A stretch of 64,000 nt of DNA from JAGORL01 sp964372415. Its GTDB lineage: Bacteria; Patescibacteriota; Patescibacteriia; UBA9934. The notes below the pieces were generated by a model. That model did not search any database and had not been told where the DNA came from. It saw nothing but the letters and a program-made list of their open reading frames with translations. The DNA is taken from assembly GCA_964372415.1 (NCBI GenBank), contig CAYJQH010000004.1, positions 1-64,000 of the forward strand. The letters are read 5' to 3'. The number at the start of each line of letters is the position of its first letter. Positions within the stretch are counted from its first letter, which is position 1. This document shows positions 43,157 to 52,651 of this stretch, piece by piece. The position numbers were made by a program, and so were the translations under genes.

Positions 43157-43189
43157 GACAAAACACCCGTCGCTTAGCTAAGCGACGGG
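43157..43189 (-). terminator. terminator after the 43190 gene
   Basis: The perfect palindrome CCCGTCGCTTAGCTAAGCGACGGG is followed, on the minus strand, by TGTTTTGTCT. It also separates murA from the gene. Confidence 0.8.
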
Positions 43190-44377
43190 CTACGACTTTT
43201 GCATATTACCGTTTTCGGCTTTCCAATCGATTCCGTACCACTCGTAGGCGAACCATCGCTCGAGGATACAATCGCGAATGACGCGATGACGGTAACCCTT
43301 GTGACCGAGCTCGTCAGTTGCGTGCTCGGCGTTCAGGTGGTCGACGAGGGCCATAATCTGGTGCTCAACTGGTGCCGCCACAATGTAGGGCCGCCGCTCG
43401 TCGTCATGACGCAGATCGTGGACTTCGCCGACGATCTTTTCTACCCGGTAGTCAGGGTGTGACTTGGGATTCGGGGGTCCCGAATCCGTCCTTTCATGAA
43501 GCGGCGGTCGCCACAGACGACGTTTAGCGATGATTACAAAACGTAATACGTCGCTCCAATCTGGCGGACGCAGGATTCCGTTCTCTTCAACCCCCACAAT
43601 TACGTGCTTTAGGCCTCGCCTGTCCGTAAGTGATCCACCACGCTCAAGCTTAATGACTCCAGACAATCGATCTTTAGGCCGACTGTTGGTGTAGATGTAG
43701 TACTTGATTGAGCTATCAACGACAGCTCGACACACATATTTGATGACCCTAACCGGCTGATCGAAAGCCGGAATCTCCAGTCTGGCGTGAGCAACTCTGA
43801 CTGGAAAGTCGCTGTGGACGCGCGAATGGCGACCCGAGTCGAGCGCAAAATGCACGAAGAGCGCCGCCCCCTGACCGGTCTCAAACAGCTCCTTACCTGC
43901 CCGGATGTTGATTTGCGTCAGCTGCGCCGTAACGTCCTCGTACGGATCGGCGGCCGCGATACACATTATTTGGGTGGCGATCGTGAGTTTACGTTCGATC
44001 TCAAACTGAGCGAACAAGCTTGCGTCCTCATACATATCCATGAGGTGCCATGGATCATTGCAGGAGCCGATCTCGTCGATGGGTTCAATCTCCTTCGGGT
44101 GACCAGAGTGATCGGCCACCACCCACTCGATGCCAGCCTGAGCGTCTTCGAGGTTACGCATGAAGCGTTCGTAAAAACCAGCTACGCCAAGTCGAGCAAG
44201 ACGGTCACCGGCGCCATCGCTTTGCCAATTCTTCCAGGCAATAAATGCCCGATCGCGACGTTCCACATAGCGTTGCTTGCGGAACAATTCAAGAAGCTTG
44301 GGAATGGTTGGGTAAACCTCGTTGAAGGTTCTGATGTACGGGGGTTTGTGAGTGAAGAAGATGGGGATCTCAGCCAC
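43190..44377 (-). CDS. hypothetical protein, 395 aa
   Basis: Unrecognised soluble protein rich in His, Asp, Arg and Trp, with no signal peptide or membrane helix. Notable segments are KDRLSGVIKLERGGSL, PDWSDVLRFVIIAKRRLW and, near the end, HQIMALVDHLNAEHATDELGHKGYRHRV. The order vaguely recalls a RelA/SpoT-type synthetase fold, but key motifs are not clear. The GTG start at 44377 has a GGGAGGGA Shine-Dalgarno sequence. It is monocistronic, with its own terminator at 43157-43189. Confidence 0.7.
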   Translation of the reverse strand: MAEIPIFFTHKPPYIRTFNEVYPTIPKLLELFRKQRYVERRDRAFIAWKNWQSDGAGDRLARLGVAGFYERFMRNLEDAQAGIEWVVADHSGHPKEIEPIDEIGSCNDPWHLMDMYEDASLFAQFEIERKLTIATQIMCIAAADPYEDVTAQLTQINIRAGKELFETGQGAALFVHFALDSGRHSRVHSDFPVRVAHARLEIPAFDQPVRVIKYVCRAVVDSSIKYYIYTNSRPKDRLSGVIKLERGGSLTDRRGLKHVIVGVEENGILRPPDWSDVLRFVIIAKRRLWRPPLHERTDSGPPNPKSHPDYRVEKIVGEVHDLRHDDERRPYIVAAPVEHQIMALVDHLNAEHATDELGHKGYRHRVIRDCILERWFAYEWYGIDWKAENGNMQKS

Positions 44378-44421
44378 TGTCCCTCCCTAAGAAAGAACGC
44401 GAGCACAGGCTAACAAAATTT

Positions 44422-44460
44422 AATAAAAAAACAATCCCCGACGGTGGACGTCGGGGTTTT
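44422..44460 (-). terminator. terminator after ndk
   Basis: CCCCGAC pairs with GTCGGGG, followed on the minus strand by ATTGTTTTTTT. Confidence 0.85.
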
Positions 44461-44464
44461 TAGC

Positions 44465-45070
44465 TTATTCAAGAAACCATTCTGGATCGTACTGCACTCG
44501 ATCGTTGACGTGTTCGTACTTGTACAGCTCATTGTCAGAGAACCAAACTTTAATTTCGTGCTCTGCCTCTTGAGGAGCGCCAGAAGCGTGAATGAGGTTG
44601 CGAAGTGGTCGATTCTGCGCGTTGGCTAAAGCATAGGTATCGAGCGAGAAGTCGCCACGAATCGTGCCCGGAGCTGATGAGGCTGGTTCGGTGGCACCAA
44701 CGAGTTTGCGAACGGCACTCACTGCCATCTCGCCTTCGAGTACAAGGGCGATGATAGGGGCTGACTTAAGGAAGGTGACGAGACCGTTCTTGATCTCAGT
44801 GCCGTAGGCAACGTGATCAGGGTACGGAAACGGTTGACCTTCGGCTTCGTACTTGGCTTTAGCTTTGGTAAAAACACCTTTCATCCATTCCTCTGTCAGG
44901 GCGTAGTGCTTATCGACGTCGTCGGGTGAGGCATGAACCATCTTGATGGCCAAAAGCTTGAGACCGGCTTTTTCAAAACGGGTGATAATTTCACCAATAA
45001 CACCGCGTTGCACGGCATCGGGCTTCAAGAGAACGAGGGTTTTCTGAAGGTTGAGCGCGGCATCTGCCAT
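44465..45070 (-). CDS. ndk: nucleoside diphosphate kinase with insertion
   Basis: Balances NTP pools by phosphotransfer through a phosphohistidine. KTLVLLKPDAVQRGVIGEIITRFEKAGLK opens the fold and RNLIHASGAPQEAEHEIKVWF carries the active-site histidine. At 201 residues it is longer than the usual 140-150 owing to an insertion after the Kpn-loop region (FTKAKAKYEAEGQPFPYPDH) and an extended C-terminus. The ATG at 45070 is chosen. Confidence 0.95.
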   Translation of the reverse strand: MADAALNLQKTLVLLKPDAVQRGVIGEIITRFEKAGLKLLAIKMVHASPDDVDKHYALTEEWMKGVFTKAKAKYEAEGQPFPYPDHVAYGTEIKNGLVTFLKSAPIIALVLEGEMAVSAVRKLVGATEPASSAPGTIRGDFSLDTYALANAQNRPLRNLIHASGAPQEAEHEIKVWFSDNELYKYEHVNDRVQYDPEWFLE

Positions 45071-45108
45071 ACATCGGGGGTCAATTTCTTGGCCCAAGAA
45101 TAGCTGTG

Positions 45109-45137
45109 TTGACGAAAACCGTCAATTTTGTTAATTA
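45109..45137 (+). promoter_or_regulatory. promoter of the 45169 gene
   Basis: TTGACG at 45109-45114 and TAATTA at 45132-45137 are separated by 17 bases. Confidence 0.55.
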
Positions 45138-45168
45138 TCCATGTCTCGATCTTTCTAATGGAGGCACG

Positions 45169-45993
45169 ATGCGAGTCTTCATCCATAGCGCTCTCGTGGC
45201 CGGACAAGTTCCGGACGAGAACGACTTCCGAGATGTTCTCGGGTATCTGCGAAGCGAACTGCCGAAAGTCCCGCACCTGCATGGCGCCGTCATTTTTGGC
45301 TCAGCCCTGAGTGGCAAAACCAACCTGACGAGCGACATCGATGTCTTCATCGCCCTCGATGTGCCGCGTGCCTGCTTGCTTACTGGAGCGATGGATAAAC
45401 TGAGCGAACTGTCGAACACGGCGCATGATGTTTACGTGCCGGTAAGCTGGGTGCTCCACACCAAAGAGGAGCTCACCTCCGGCCAACACACCCTGCGGCA
45501 CGGTCTCATCGATCATCTGAGGTGGGCCGCCGAAAACGGCGGTGCGGTCAGCCAAAACCCCTGCCCTTTAGTGCTTCATCGCGGTTCGCGCCAAAAAGAA
45601 GCTCGAAACTACGTCATTCATGCACTTGAAAAGGCGCGTCGGGCCAGGCTTACCTGGAACGAGCTCAATGAACAGTCTCGCCACCGAGCACGAGCCAAGC
45701 TGCTCGACAAACCGCTTCATGTGGCCCGCCGGGTGCTCGAACTGCATAATCGTGAGGCCGTGAGCTGGTCAAGAAGGCAGGTCACCGCAGAACTTGGGCG
45801 TCCGACGCTCTCTGAGATCAGCGGCATCAGACACGCCTACGTAAGCGCCGTGCTGCCGGAACAGCTGCGTGAGCCAAACGCTCATACCTATCACGATTTT
45901 CTAGAGGCTGCCGACAAGGTGCTGTTCCAGATTGTGCCGAAGTTCTACAACGACATGTTGGAAAATGAACTTCTGAACTCTCCCCGCAACTAA
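45169..45993 (+). CDS. nucleotidyltransferase-fold protein, 274 aa
   Basis: Residues near 40-65 (GAVIFGSALSGKTNLTSDID, then VFIALD) form the GS...SDxD motif of the polymerase-beta/MNT nucleotidyltransferase superfamily, with two metal-binding aspartates. The rest is helical and unrecognised. It could adenylylate or uridylylate a target, but no partner (such as a HEPN toxin) is adjacent. The ATG follows GGAGG by five bases. It has its own promoter (45109) and terminator (45982). Confidence 0.75.
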   Translation: MRVFIHSALVAGQVPDENDFRDVLGYLRSELPKVPHLHGAVIFGSALSGKTNLTSDIDVFIALDVPRACLLTGAMDKLSELSNTAHDVYVPVSWVLHTKEELTSGQHTLRHGLIDHLRWAAENGGAVSQNPCPLVLHRGSRQKEARNYVIHALEKARRARLTWNELNEQSRHRARAKLLDKPLHVARRVLELHNREAVSWSRRQVTAELGRPTLSEISGIRHAYVSAVLPEQLREPNAHTYHDFLEAADKVLFQIVPKFYNDMLENELLNSPRN

Positions 45994-46008
45994 GCGGGGT
46001 TTCTTTTT
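45982..46008 (+). terminator. terminator after the 45169 gene
   Basis: CCCCGC pairs with GCGGGG, followed by TTTCTTTTT. Confidence 0.85.
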
Positions 46009-48355
46009 AAAAATCTAAAACCTTCACCCTCGGCTCTTCATCGATTATTTTTATTCGTATAGTGCCGTCCAGATCTGTTCTGTAAATCTGGACTTTACTC
46101 ATTTGCAGTCTGTCTATAACAAACGGGTCGGGGTGTCCGTAATTATTGTTTTCACCAACCGAAATAATGGCTATCTTTGGCTTCACTGTGTCAAGAAACT
46201 CCGGTCCAGTGGAAGTTTCGCTTCCATGATGACCGACTTTGAGCACTCCAACCTCCCCTAGCCCCTCTTTCTGCAAGGAAGGAGCGTACTTTAATATCGG
46301 CTGCTCTTCCTGAACACCAGCATCGCCCATGAGCAACATTTTCCCCTCATTGGCTTCTAGAAGAAAAATCAGCGAGCCGTCGTTTGGATCTTCAAGCATC
46401 GCGCCGTCAAATGACTCCTTGGGCCACAGCGTCGTCAAAGTGACTCCCCCGCCAAGCTCAAGTACTTCCCCAGCTTTGATAACGCGACGCTTGGATTCTG
46501 CCAGGCGAGAATATTCAGCAAATTCCGATGTGTCGTAGCCCTGATCAGCATCAATAACTTCAGATACCTGATAGCGCTCGAGAAGTGGCACAAGACCCGC
46601 CACATGGTCGGCATGCGGATGGGTATTAACCACAATGTCCACATTTCGATCCCACCACGGAAGAACTGCTGAAAGCTTTTCGAGCACCGTAAAATCGGGT
46701 CCGCCGTCAATGAGTACATCTTTCTCTGGTCCGTCGATAAAAATGGCGTCGCCCTGACCAACATCGAATACCCAAACTGTAGTTCCAAGGTTCCCTCCTG
46801 TGATCCAGGCATAGCGCATTAAAAGACCAAAGGTCACAGCGGCGAAAAGCGTGGGCACCAACCAGCGTTTAGGAGCTGGCGAAATGGCCAACCCCCGCCT
46901 AGCCACCCTCACATTGTGGACGGGGAACAAGAGCAATATAGAAACGACAATAAGAGCCACACCTGCGACGAGTGTGGGGATATTACTGAGCGAACGGATG
47001 ATTTCGAGGATTGCCGACAAAAAAACCCAGGCTGGAAAGGCCAGCATGGCGCCGAGTCCTTGGTTAAGGGCACCGACGACTGTCGCTAAAGCTCCAAAGC
47101 CCATAGCGTATGGCACAAACGGCAAAACCAGGAGGTTGGCAATCGGGCCTATAGCAGCAAAGCGGCCAAAGTTAAGAAGCACAATCGGTAACGTCGCAAT
47201 GGTCGCGGCAAGGGTGGTCGATAAAGCTTCGCGCAGGCCGAAAGCTTGCGGTATCCACCACAATCGTTCGCTCATTGGCCGTGACCACCACAAAAGTCCA
47301 GCCGTCGAGAGCACCGACAACTGAAAACCGATGTCGTCGCGCAACAATCGAGGCTCAACGAGAAGCATAACAGCCACCGTGGTCAACAAAATGTTTCGTG
47401 GCGATGTTTTGCGGCCGGTTTGCTTGGCCGTAAGGACAAGCGCCGCCATAATGCCGGCTCGAGTTACCGCTGCTTGAGCCCCAGCTATGATGACAAAGGC
47501 AATAATGCCTAAAAGTAAAAGTGGAAAAGCCTCTTGGCGTCTAAAACCTAAGTGAAGCGCGAGCACAAAGAGCACACTTACGACAATCGCCACGTTGGTC
47601 CCTGAAGCAGCGACGATATGCGAGGTTCCGGTTGAAATAAATCTTTCCTGCCATTCGTCGGAAAACGTATTGTCGCCAAGGAGAAGACCAACAAGGAGCG
47701 TCGCCTGAGGCTCACCAAACGTACGCTCGATCACGGTCACTAGGCTGTTATGAAGATGGGCTAATTTGATTCTAAAACCCGTCGTGGCATACGGGTCGAG
47801 GATTATCGGTGCGTCATAAATTAGACACTGGCTATAAATGTCTTTAAGCGCTAAATATTTATCGTAAGCAAAGCCGTCGAATGGCTCGGGGGCTTCAAAA
47901 GCACAAGTAAGGGCAATGCGAGATCCAACAGGTATCTCAGGATAGCGTGGAACCGTCGCTAAGAGTTGGTCGTCGAAACTTTCGCCGTTTGCGGTGATCT
48001 CGTTTAGCGTGAGCCGTTGTCGATCGTCCAACTCACGTTTAACAACTATGGCCTCAACAGGGTGATGACCGCCGTTTAAAAGAGCGATCGATTGCTCGCC
48101 CGGACCAACTGCGTTGTAACGAAGGCAACCGAGACCAAGACCGAGGGTCAGAAGCATGACATATACCGCTCGCCTTTCAAGAACCCCACCCGAGCCCTCT
48201 CCTATAGCGCGGAGAGGGAGCTGTTTAAGGAGAAACAGCGCGCAGGCAATAACCACGGTGACGATTGCCCAATGAAATTGCGAGGATGCTAAAGCGATAC
48301 CGGCAATGATGCCGGTCATGGCACTCGCCACGGCAAGTCCAGGAAGAAACCGCAC
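46007..48355 (-). CDS. comEC: ComEC/Rec2 DNA uptake channel
   Basis: Membrane channel that carries single-stranded DNA into the cell in natural transformation, 782 residues. It has an N-terminal OB-like region, a competence domain with about ten membrane helices (VAASGTNVAIVVSVLFVLAL, AAVTRAGIMAALVL) and a C-terminal metallo-beta-lactamase domain (NTHPHADHVAGLVPLL; HHGSETS). Two dispersed palindromic repeats are read in frame: near the N-terminus (48180-48225) and within the lactamase domain (46249-46288). It pairs functionally with dprA in this window. Confidence 0.94.
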   Translation of the reverse strand: MRFLPGLAVASAMTGIIAGIALASSQFHWAIVTVVIACALFLLKQLPLRAIGEGSGGVLERRAVYVMLLTLGLGLGCLRYNAVGPGEQSIALLNGGHHPVEAIVVKRELDDRQRLTLNEITANGESFDDQLLATVPRYPEIPVGSRIALTCAFEAPEPFDGFAYDKYLALKDIYSQCLIYDAPIILDPYATTGFRIKLAHLHNSLVTVIERTFGEPQATLLVGLLLGDNTFSDEWQERFISTGTSHIVAASGTNVAIVVSVLFVLALHLGFRRQEAFPLLLLGIIAFVIIAGAQAAVTRAGIMAALVLTAKQTGRKTSPRNILLTTVAVMLLVEPRLLRDDIGFQLSVLSTAGLLWWSRPMSERLWWIPQAFGLREALSTTLAATIATLPIVLLNFGRFAAIGPIANLLVLPFVPYAMGFGALATVVGALNQGLGAMLAFPAWVFLSAILEIIRSLSNIPTLVAGVALIVVSILLLFPVHNVRVARRGLAISPAPKRWLVPTLFAAVTFGLLMRYAWITGGNLGTTVWVFDVGQGDAIFIDGPEKDVLIDGGPDFTVLEKLSAVLPWWDRNVDIVVNTHPHADHVAGLVPLLERYQVSEVIDADQGYDTSEFAEYSRLAESKRRVIKAGEVLELGGGVTLTTLWPKESFDGAMLEDPNDGSLIFLLEANEGKMLLMGDAGVQEEQPILKYAPSLQKEGLGEVGVLKVGHHGSETSTGPEFLDTVKPKIAIISVGENNNYGHPDPFVIDRLQMSKVQIYRTDLDGTIRIKIIDEEPRVKVLDF
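46249..46288. repeat. in-frame palindromic repeat in comEC (C-terminal)
   Basis: ACCTCCCCTAGCCCCTCTTTCTGCAAGGAAGG is the same family as in dprA. It encodes PSLQKEGLGEVGVLK, just before the HHGSETS motif. Confidence 0.65.
48180..48225. repeat. in-frame palindromic repeat in comEC (N-terminal)
   Basis: CCCACCCGAGCCCTCTCCTATAGCGCGGAGAGGG forms a CCCTCTCC/GGAGAGGG hairpin, translated in frame between membrane segments. Confidence 0.65.
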
Positions 48356-48356
48356 A

Positions 48357-51230
48357 TTAAACCACGAAATTTACCAGTTTACCTTTTACTACAATCTCTT
48401 TTTTGGCTGGAGTGGTCAGATATTTTGCTACGTTGGTATCTTTCTTGGCTACTGCGACAAGTTCTGTGTCAGAAATATCGGCCGAAACAACCACCTTAGC
48501 CCGAACTTTTCCATTCACCTGAATCACTATGGTCTGTTCATTATCAACAAGGAACTTTTTGTCAGCCGTGGGCCAGCTCTGTTCTTCGAGGAAACCCTCA
48601 CCACCAAGTTTTTGCCACAGCTCATTACCGATATGTGGCGCAAAGGCGACGAGGACAGCCAAAAACTGTCCGAGGCTCTTCTTGGTAATGGTCGAGTCGC
48701 CAACGGCATTCACAAACTTCATGAGTTCAGACACCGCGGTGTTGAAACGGAAAGCGTCGATGTCTTCCGAAACTTTAGCAATAGTTTTATGAAGCGCCTT
48801 GGTAACCTCATGAGTCTCATTCTTCCCCACTCGCTCAGCCAGGCGGGTGACCTTCTCAAGGAAGCGACGAACACCAATTAGGCCGTTTGTTGACCACGGC
48901 ACCGGCTCTTCGAAAGGTCCCATGAATAACAAATAGGTTCGCAAGGCATCGGCCCCGAATTCTTTGACGATATCGTCCGGGTTCACTACGTTTCCCTTAG
49001 ACTTACTCATCTTTGTCCCATCCTCAGCTAAAATTAGGCCGTGACTATGGCGGCGGGCATAGGGTTCGCTCGTTGGCACAAAACCTTGGTCGAACAAAAA
49101 TTTGTTCCAGAAACGTGAGTACAAGAGGTGGAGCGTAGTGTGTTCCATGCCGCCGTTGTATAGGTCGACTGGCATCCAGTATTTGAGTTTCTTTTTGTCG
49201 GCGAATGCTTTAGCGTTACTCGAGTCGACGTAACGGAGGAAATACCAGCTTGAACCAGCCCAGTTGGGCATGGTGTCAGTCTCACGTGTCGCTTGACCAT
49301 CACACTTAGGACAGGTGGTGTTCACCCACTCCTTAACATTGGCGAGCGGTGATTCACCGGTCTCGGTTGGTTCATACTTTTCGATCTTAGGAAGCTCAAT
49401 TGGAAGATCTTTTTCGGGAACAGCAACCCAACCATCTTTAGCACAATGGACGAGCGGTATTGGCTCACCCCAATAACGCTGGCGAGAAAAAACCCAGTCA
49501 CGTAGTTTATAGGTGACTTTCTTTTGTCCGATTTTTTTTGTCTCAAGCCAGGCAATAACCTTCTTTTTTGCTTCTGCCGTCGTTAGTCCGTCGAGGAAAT
49601 CTGAATTTGTCGCCAAACCCTCACCGCTATAGCACTTCCCTTTCACGAGTTTATCGAACACATATTCGTGCAGTAACTCAATAACTTTACCGTCCGCATC
49701 CTTCTCGCTCAGCCATTCCACGTTAAACTTATTCTTTTCATTCTCTTCAAGTTTTTGATCAACTCGTTCGTCATTTACGAGTTCAAAGTACAAACCTATA
49801 GCATCAATGATCCGAGCCTTGTTCTTGGAGTAGGCAAAGTAATGATGGTGAATGGTTTCTGTTTTAGAAATAAACTTAAGATTGTTGTATCCCGTTTCTT
49901 CGGCAATTTCACGTTTGGCACATTCAATCGGATCTTCCCCTGCTTCAAGCCCGCCGCCCACGAATAAATTTCCACCGAGCTCTTTGCCCCAGTTAAGAGA
50001 CAAGAACTTTTTGGTCTTCGGGTTGCGGACAACGGCCACAATGCTCTGACGATGTTCTTCGTTCGGTCGCGGCTCACCGGTGATTGGTTCGATGACCGTT
50101 TTTACCGGCAGATCAAAAGCTTGAGCAAAGGCATAATCGCGCTCGTCATGGGCTGGTACAGCCATGATGGCTCCGGTGCCATAGCCCGGAAGCACGTAGT
50201 CAGCTACCCAAATAGGGATTTCTTCACCGGTCGCTGGATTGATCGCCTTCACACCCTTAAGTTCGACGCCGGTTTTCTGCTTGTCCTCATTAGTTCGCTC
50301 AATATCAGTTTTCTTTTTTACACCGTCAACGTATTTTTTCACCTCTTTCTTATTCTCGAGCACATCGTGGTCCGAGTCGGTCGCCAACGTAACCCAAAGA
50401 TGCTCGGGGGCGAGAACGAGGTAAGTCGCACCAAAAATTGTGTCAGGTCGAGTAGTAAACACGGTCAGTTTTGCCTTCTCACCATTTGGTCCACGGTTCT
50501 TGTTTGCCTCCGGCTTAAAGCTAAAGTTAAGCCCAAAATCAATCTCGGCACCCTCACTCTTGCCAATCCAATCTTCTTGTTGCTTTTTGATTTTCGGAGG
50601 ATAATCGACCGTTTTAAGGTCCTCGAGCAAACGATCGGCGTACTTGGTAATAGCAATCATCCATTGCTCTTTTTCTCTTTTTTCGATTGGGGTACCGCAG
50701 CGCTCGCAGCAACCGCCAACCACCTCTTCGTTGGCGAGTCCCACTTTGTCCTTAGGACACCAGTTAACCATTGCCTTAGCTTTGTAGGCTAAACCAGCCT
50801 TAAAAAACAGAAGAAACATCCATTGCGTCCATTTGTAATATTCAGGATCTGTAGTTGAAAATTCGCGCGACCAATCAAAACTAAAACCGAGAGACTTTAA
50901 CTGTCGGCGGAAAGTGTCGATGTTTTGCTTAGTCGAAACCGAGGGATGGATGCCAGTTTTGATGGCGAAATTCTCGGCGGGTAAACCGAAGGCGTCCCAG
51001 CCCATCGGGAATAACACGTTCTCACCCTGCATGCGATGCTTGCGAGCAATTACGTCAAGCGCGGTATAACTGCGTGGGTGTCCTACATGAAGACCGGTAC
51101 CTGACGGGTATGGAAATTCAACGAGCAGGTAGGTTTTCTTTTGCTTGCTATTGTCTTTAGCCGCAAATATCTGGGACGCTTCCCAATTGCCTTGCCATTT
51201 CTTTTCAAGCGACGCGTGGTCGTAGGACAT
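48357..51230 (-). CDS. leuS: leucyl-tRNA synthetase with embedded NUDIX domain
   Basis: Charges tRNA-Leu. Class I signatures: FPYPSGTGLHVGHPRSYTALD (HIGH-type) near residue 40 and MSKSKGNVV (KMSKS) in the second half. The CP1 editing domain contains FTTRPDTIFGATYLVLAPEH. At 957 residues it exceeds the usual 800-870 because residues about 385-530 hold a complete NUDIX domain with a perfect box (GLEAGEDPIECAKREIAEET). The insertion follows VPAHDERDYAFAQAFDLP, so it is inside or at the edge of the editing domain. The start at 51230 follows AGGACAAT. Confidence 0.96.
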   Translation of the reverse strand: MSYDHASLEKKWQGNWEASQIFAAKDNSKQKKTYLLVEFPYPSGTGLHVGHPRSYTALDVIARKHRMQGENVLFPMGWDAFGLPAENFAIKTGIHPSVSTKQNIDTFRRQLKSLGFSFDWSREFSTTDPEYYKWTQWMFLLFFKAGLAYKAKAMVNWCPKDKVGLANEEVVGGCCERCGTPIEKREKEQWMIAITKYADRLLEDLKTVDYPPKIKKQQEDWIGKSEGAEIDFGLNFSFKPEANKNRGPNGEKAKLTVFTTRPDTIFGATYLVLAPEHLWVTLATDSDHDVLENKKEVKKYVDGVKKKTDIERTNEDKQKTGVELKGVKAINPATGEEIPIWVADYVLPGYGTGAIMAVPAHDERDYAFAQAFDLPVKTVIEPITGEPRPNEEHRQSIVAVVRNPKTKKFLSLNWGKELGGNLFVGGGLEAGEDPIECAKREIAEETGYNNLKFISKTETIHHHYFAYSKNKARIIDAIGLYFELVNDERVDQKLEENEKNKFNVEWLSEKDADGKVIELLHEYVFDKLVKGKCYSGEGLATNSDFLDGLTTAEAKKKVIAWLETKKIGQKKVTYKLRDWVFSRQRYWGEPIPLVHCAKDGWVAVPEKDLPIELPKIEKYEPTETGESPLANVKEWVNTTCPKCDGQATRETDTMPNWAGSSWYFLRYVDSSNAKAFADKKKLKYWMPVDLYNGGMEHTTLHLLYSRFWNKFLFDQGFVPTSEPYARRHSHGLILAEDGTKMSKSKGNVVNPDDIVKEFGADALRTYLLFMGPFEEPVPWSTNGLIGVRRFLEKVTRLAERVGKNETHEVTKALHKTIAKVSEDIDAFRFNTAVSELMKFVNAVGDSTITKKSLGQFLAVLVAFAPHIGNELWQKLGGEGFLEEQSWPTADKKFLVDNEQTIVIQVNGKVRAKVVVSADISDTELVAVAKKDTNVAKYLTTPAKKEIVVKGKLVNFVV

Positions 51231-51283
51231 ATTGTCCTACAGAGTAAAGAGGAAAAAGGAAAGAGTAAAGACTTTACCCTAGA

Positions 51284-52492
51284 TCACCGTTTACTGGCTT
51301 CTTCAAGCCGCTCCAGAGCCAAAACAAAAGCAGCCCGTCGAAGGTCGACCTGGTATTTGGTCTTACGCTCCCACACTGCACCCGCAGCTTTTTCCATGTA
51401 TTCCTTAAGCCTGGCGTCCACTTTTTCAGCCGACCACTTCTCTCCTCTCATGTTCTGCTCCCATTCAAAGCAACTAACCGTAACGCCACCCGCGTTAGCG
51501 AGAATGTCGGGAATCACCTCGATCTTCTTAGCAAAAAGAACATCATCAGCCTCAACCGTCGTTGGACCGTTAGCGAGCTCGAGAACAACCTTTGCCTTAA
51601 TGTCTTCGGCGTTATCTTTGGTAATTTGATTTTCGAGGGCAGCCGGCACCAAAACATCGCACACCAGCCCCAATAATTCTTCGTTGGAAATATTTTTCGT
51701 CCCCTCAAAATTCCGCACTGAGCCGGTGGCTTTTTTGTGGGCGTGCACTTTGTTAATGTCGAGACCATGTTCGTTAAAAATACCTCCCGACGAATCAGAA
51801 ACGGCTATTACCTTGACCCCGTGCTTCAAGCAAATATCGGCAAAGGTGGCTCCTGCATTACCAAAACCCTGTACAACAACGGTCATCTTGTTTACGTCGA
51901 GGTTCAGATTTTTGGCGAGGTGTAGGAGAACATACCAACCACCCATCGCCGTCGCCGTATCGCGACCAAGACTCCCTCCATGCTCAATGCTCTTGCCGGT
52001 GACGACCGCCGGGTGACCAAATTCGTCGGCAATGGCGTCCATATCTGATGGTCCGGTATTCACATCAGGCGCCGGCACGTCGATCTCTGGTCCAATAACA
52101 TCTCGAAAGGCCCTGGCCCAAGCGCGATCAAGTTGCTCACGTTCTGGGGCTGACAATTTTTTGGAATCAACCGCTATTCCACCTTTACCACCACCCATGG
52201 GAATGCCGACAACCGCCGTTTTAAAAGTCATGAGCGCAGCCAGCGTTCGGACTTCATCAATGTCTACTTGAGGATGAAAGCGAATGCCGCCCTTAAATGG
52301 ACCTCGCCAATTGTTGTGTTGAATACGGTAGGCGTCAAAAACTCGCTTTTCACCTTGGTCACTTGTGATTTCAAGTTTATGCTCAATTTGCCGCATCGGT
52401 GTTTGCAATTTACCGTAGAGCTCAAGCTCAAAGGGTTTGACTGACATCGCCCGTTCTAGTTGGTGCAAAAAATTCTCGTATGCTTTTACCAT
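51284..52492 (-). CDS. gdhA: Glu/Leu/Phe/Val dehydrogenase
   Basis: Oxidoreductase of 402 residues that interconverts an amino acid (most likely glutamate) and its 2-oxo acid. FKGGIRFHPQVDIDEVRTLAALMTFKTAVVGIPMGGGKGG holds the substrate site and catalytic lysine; DVPAPDVNTG follows; the Rossmann domain begins VVVQGFGNAGATFADICLKHG. The ATG at 52492 is chosen. It is one of few metabolic enzymes in the window. Confidence 0.93.
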   Translation of the reverse strand: MVKAYENFLHQLERAMSVKPFELELYGKLQTPMRQIEHKLEITSDQGEKRVFDAYRIQHNNWRGPFKGGIRFHPQVDIDEVRTLAALMTFKTAVVGIPMGGGKGGIAVDSKKLSAPEREQLDRAWARAFRDVIGPEIDVPAPDVNTGPSDMDAIADEFGHPAVVTGKSIEHGGSLGRDTATAMGGWYVLLHLAKNLNLDVNKMTVVVQGFGNAGATFADICLKHGVKVIAVSDSSGGIFNEHGLDINKVHAHKKATGSVRNFEGTKNISNEELLGLVCDVLVPAALENQITKDNAEDIKAKVVLELANGPTTVEADDVLFAKKIEVIPDILANAGGVTVSCFEWEQNMRGEKWSAEKVDARLKEYMEKAAGAVWERKTKYQVDLRRAAFVLALERLEEASKR

Positions 52493-52580
52493 ATAGAAAT
52501 AGGGTAACACCTAAATGACTGCGGGGTACAATTTTATGTGACGAGGCTGCTCATTGACCACTAAATAATTAGACGGGACG

Positions 52581-52622
52581 AAAGAACCCCTCACCCGCAC
52601 CAAACGGGGGTTCTTTCAGTTT
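52581..52622. terminator. strong hairpin before the rsmB-like gene
   Basis: AAAGAACCCC pairs with GGGGTTCTTT. It lies between the divergent gdhA and rsmB-like genes, so it may be a terminator of an unseen short transcript or a leader hairpin. No gene is visible between 52493 and 52651. Confidence 0.6.
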
Positions 52623-52651
52623 GTTACGTACCGTGTTAGGCTAATCGCCTT

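Noticed and set aside
50052..50792. 246-codon antisense frame in leuS
   Set aside because: Shadow of leuS; the opposite strand carries clear synthetase motifs over the same bases.
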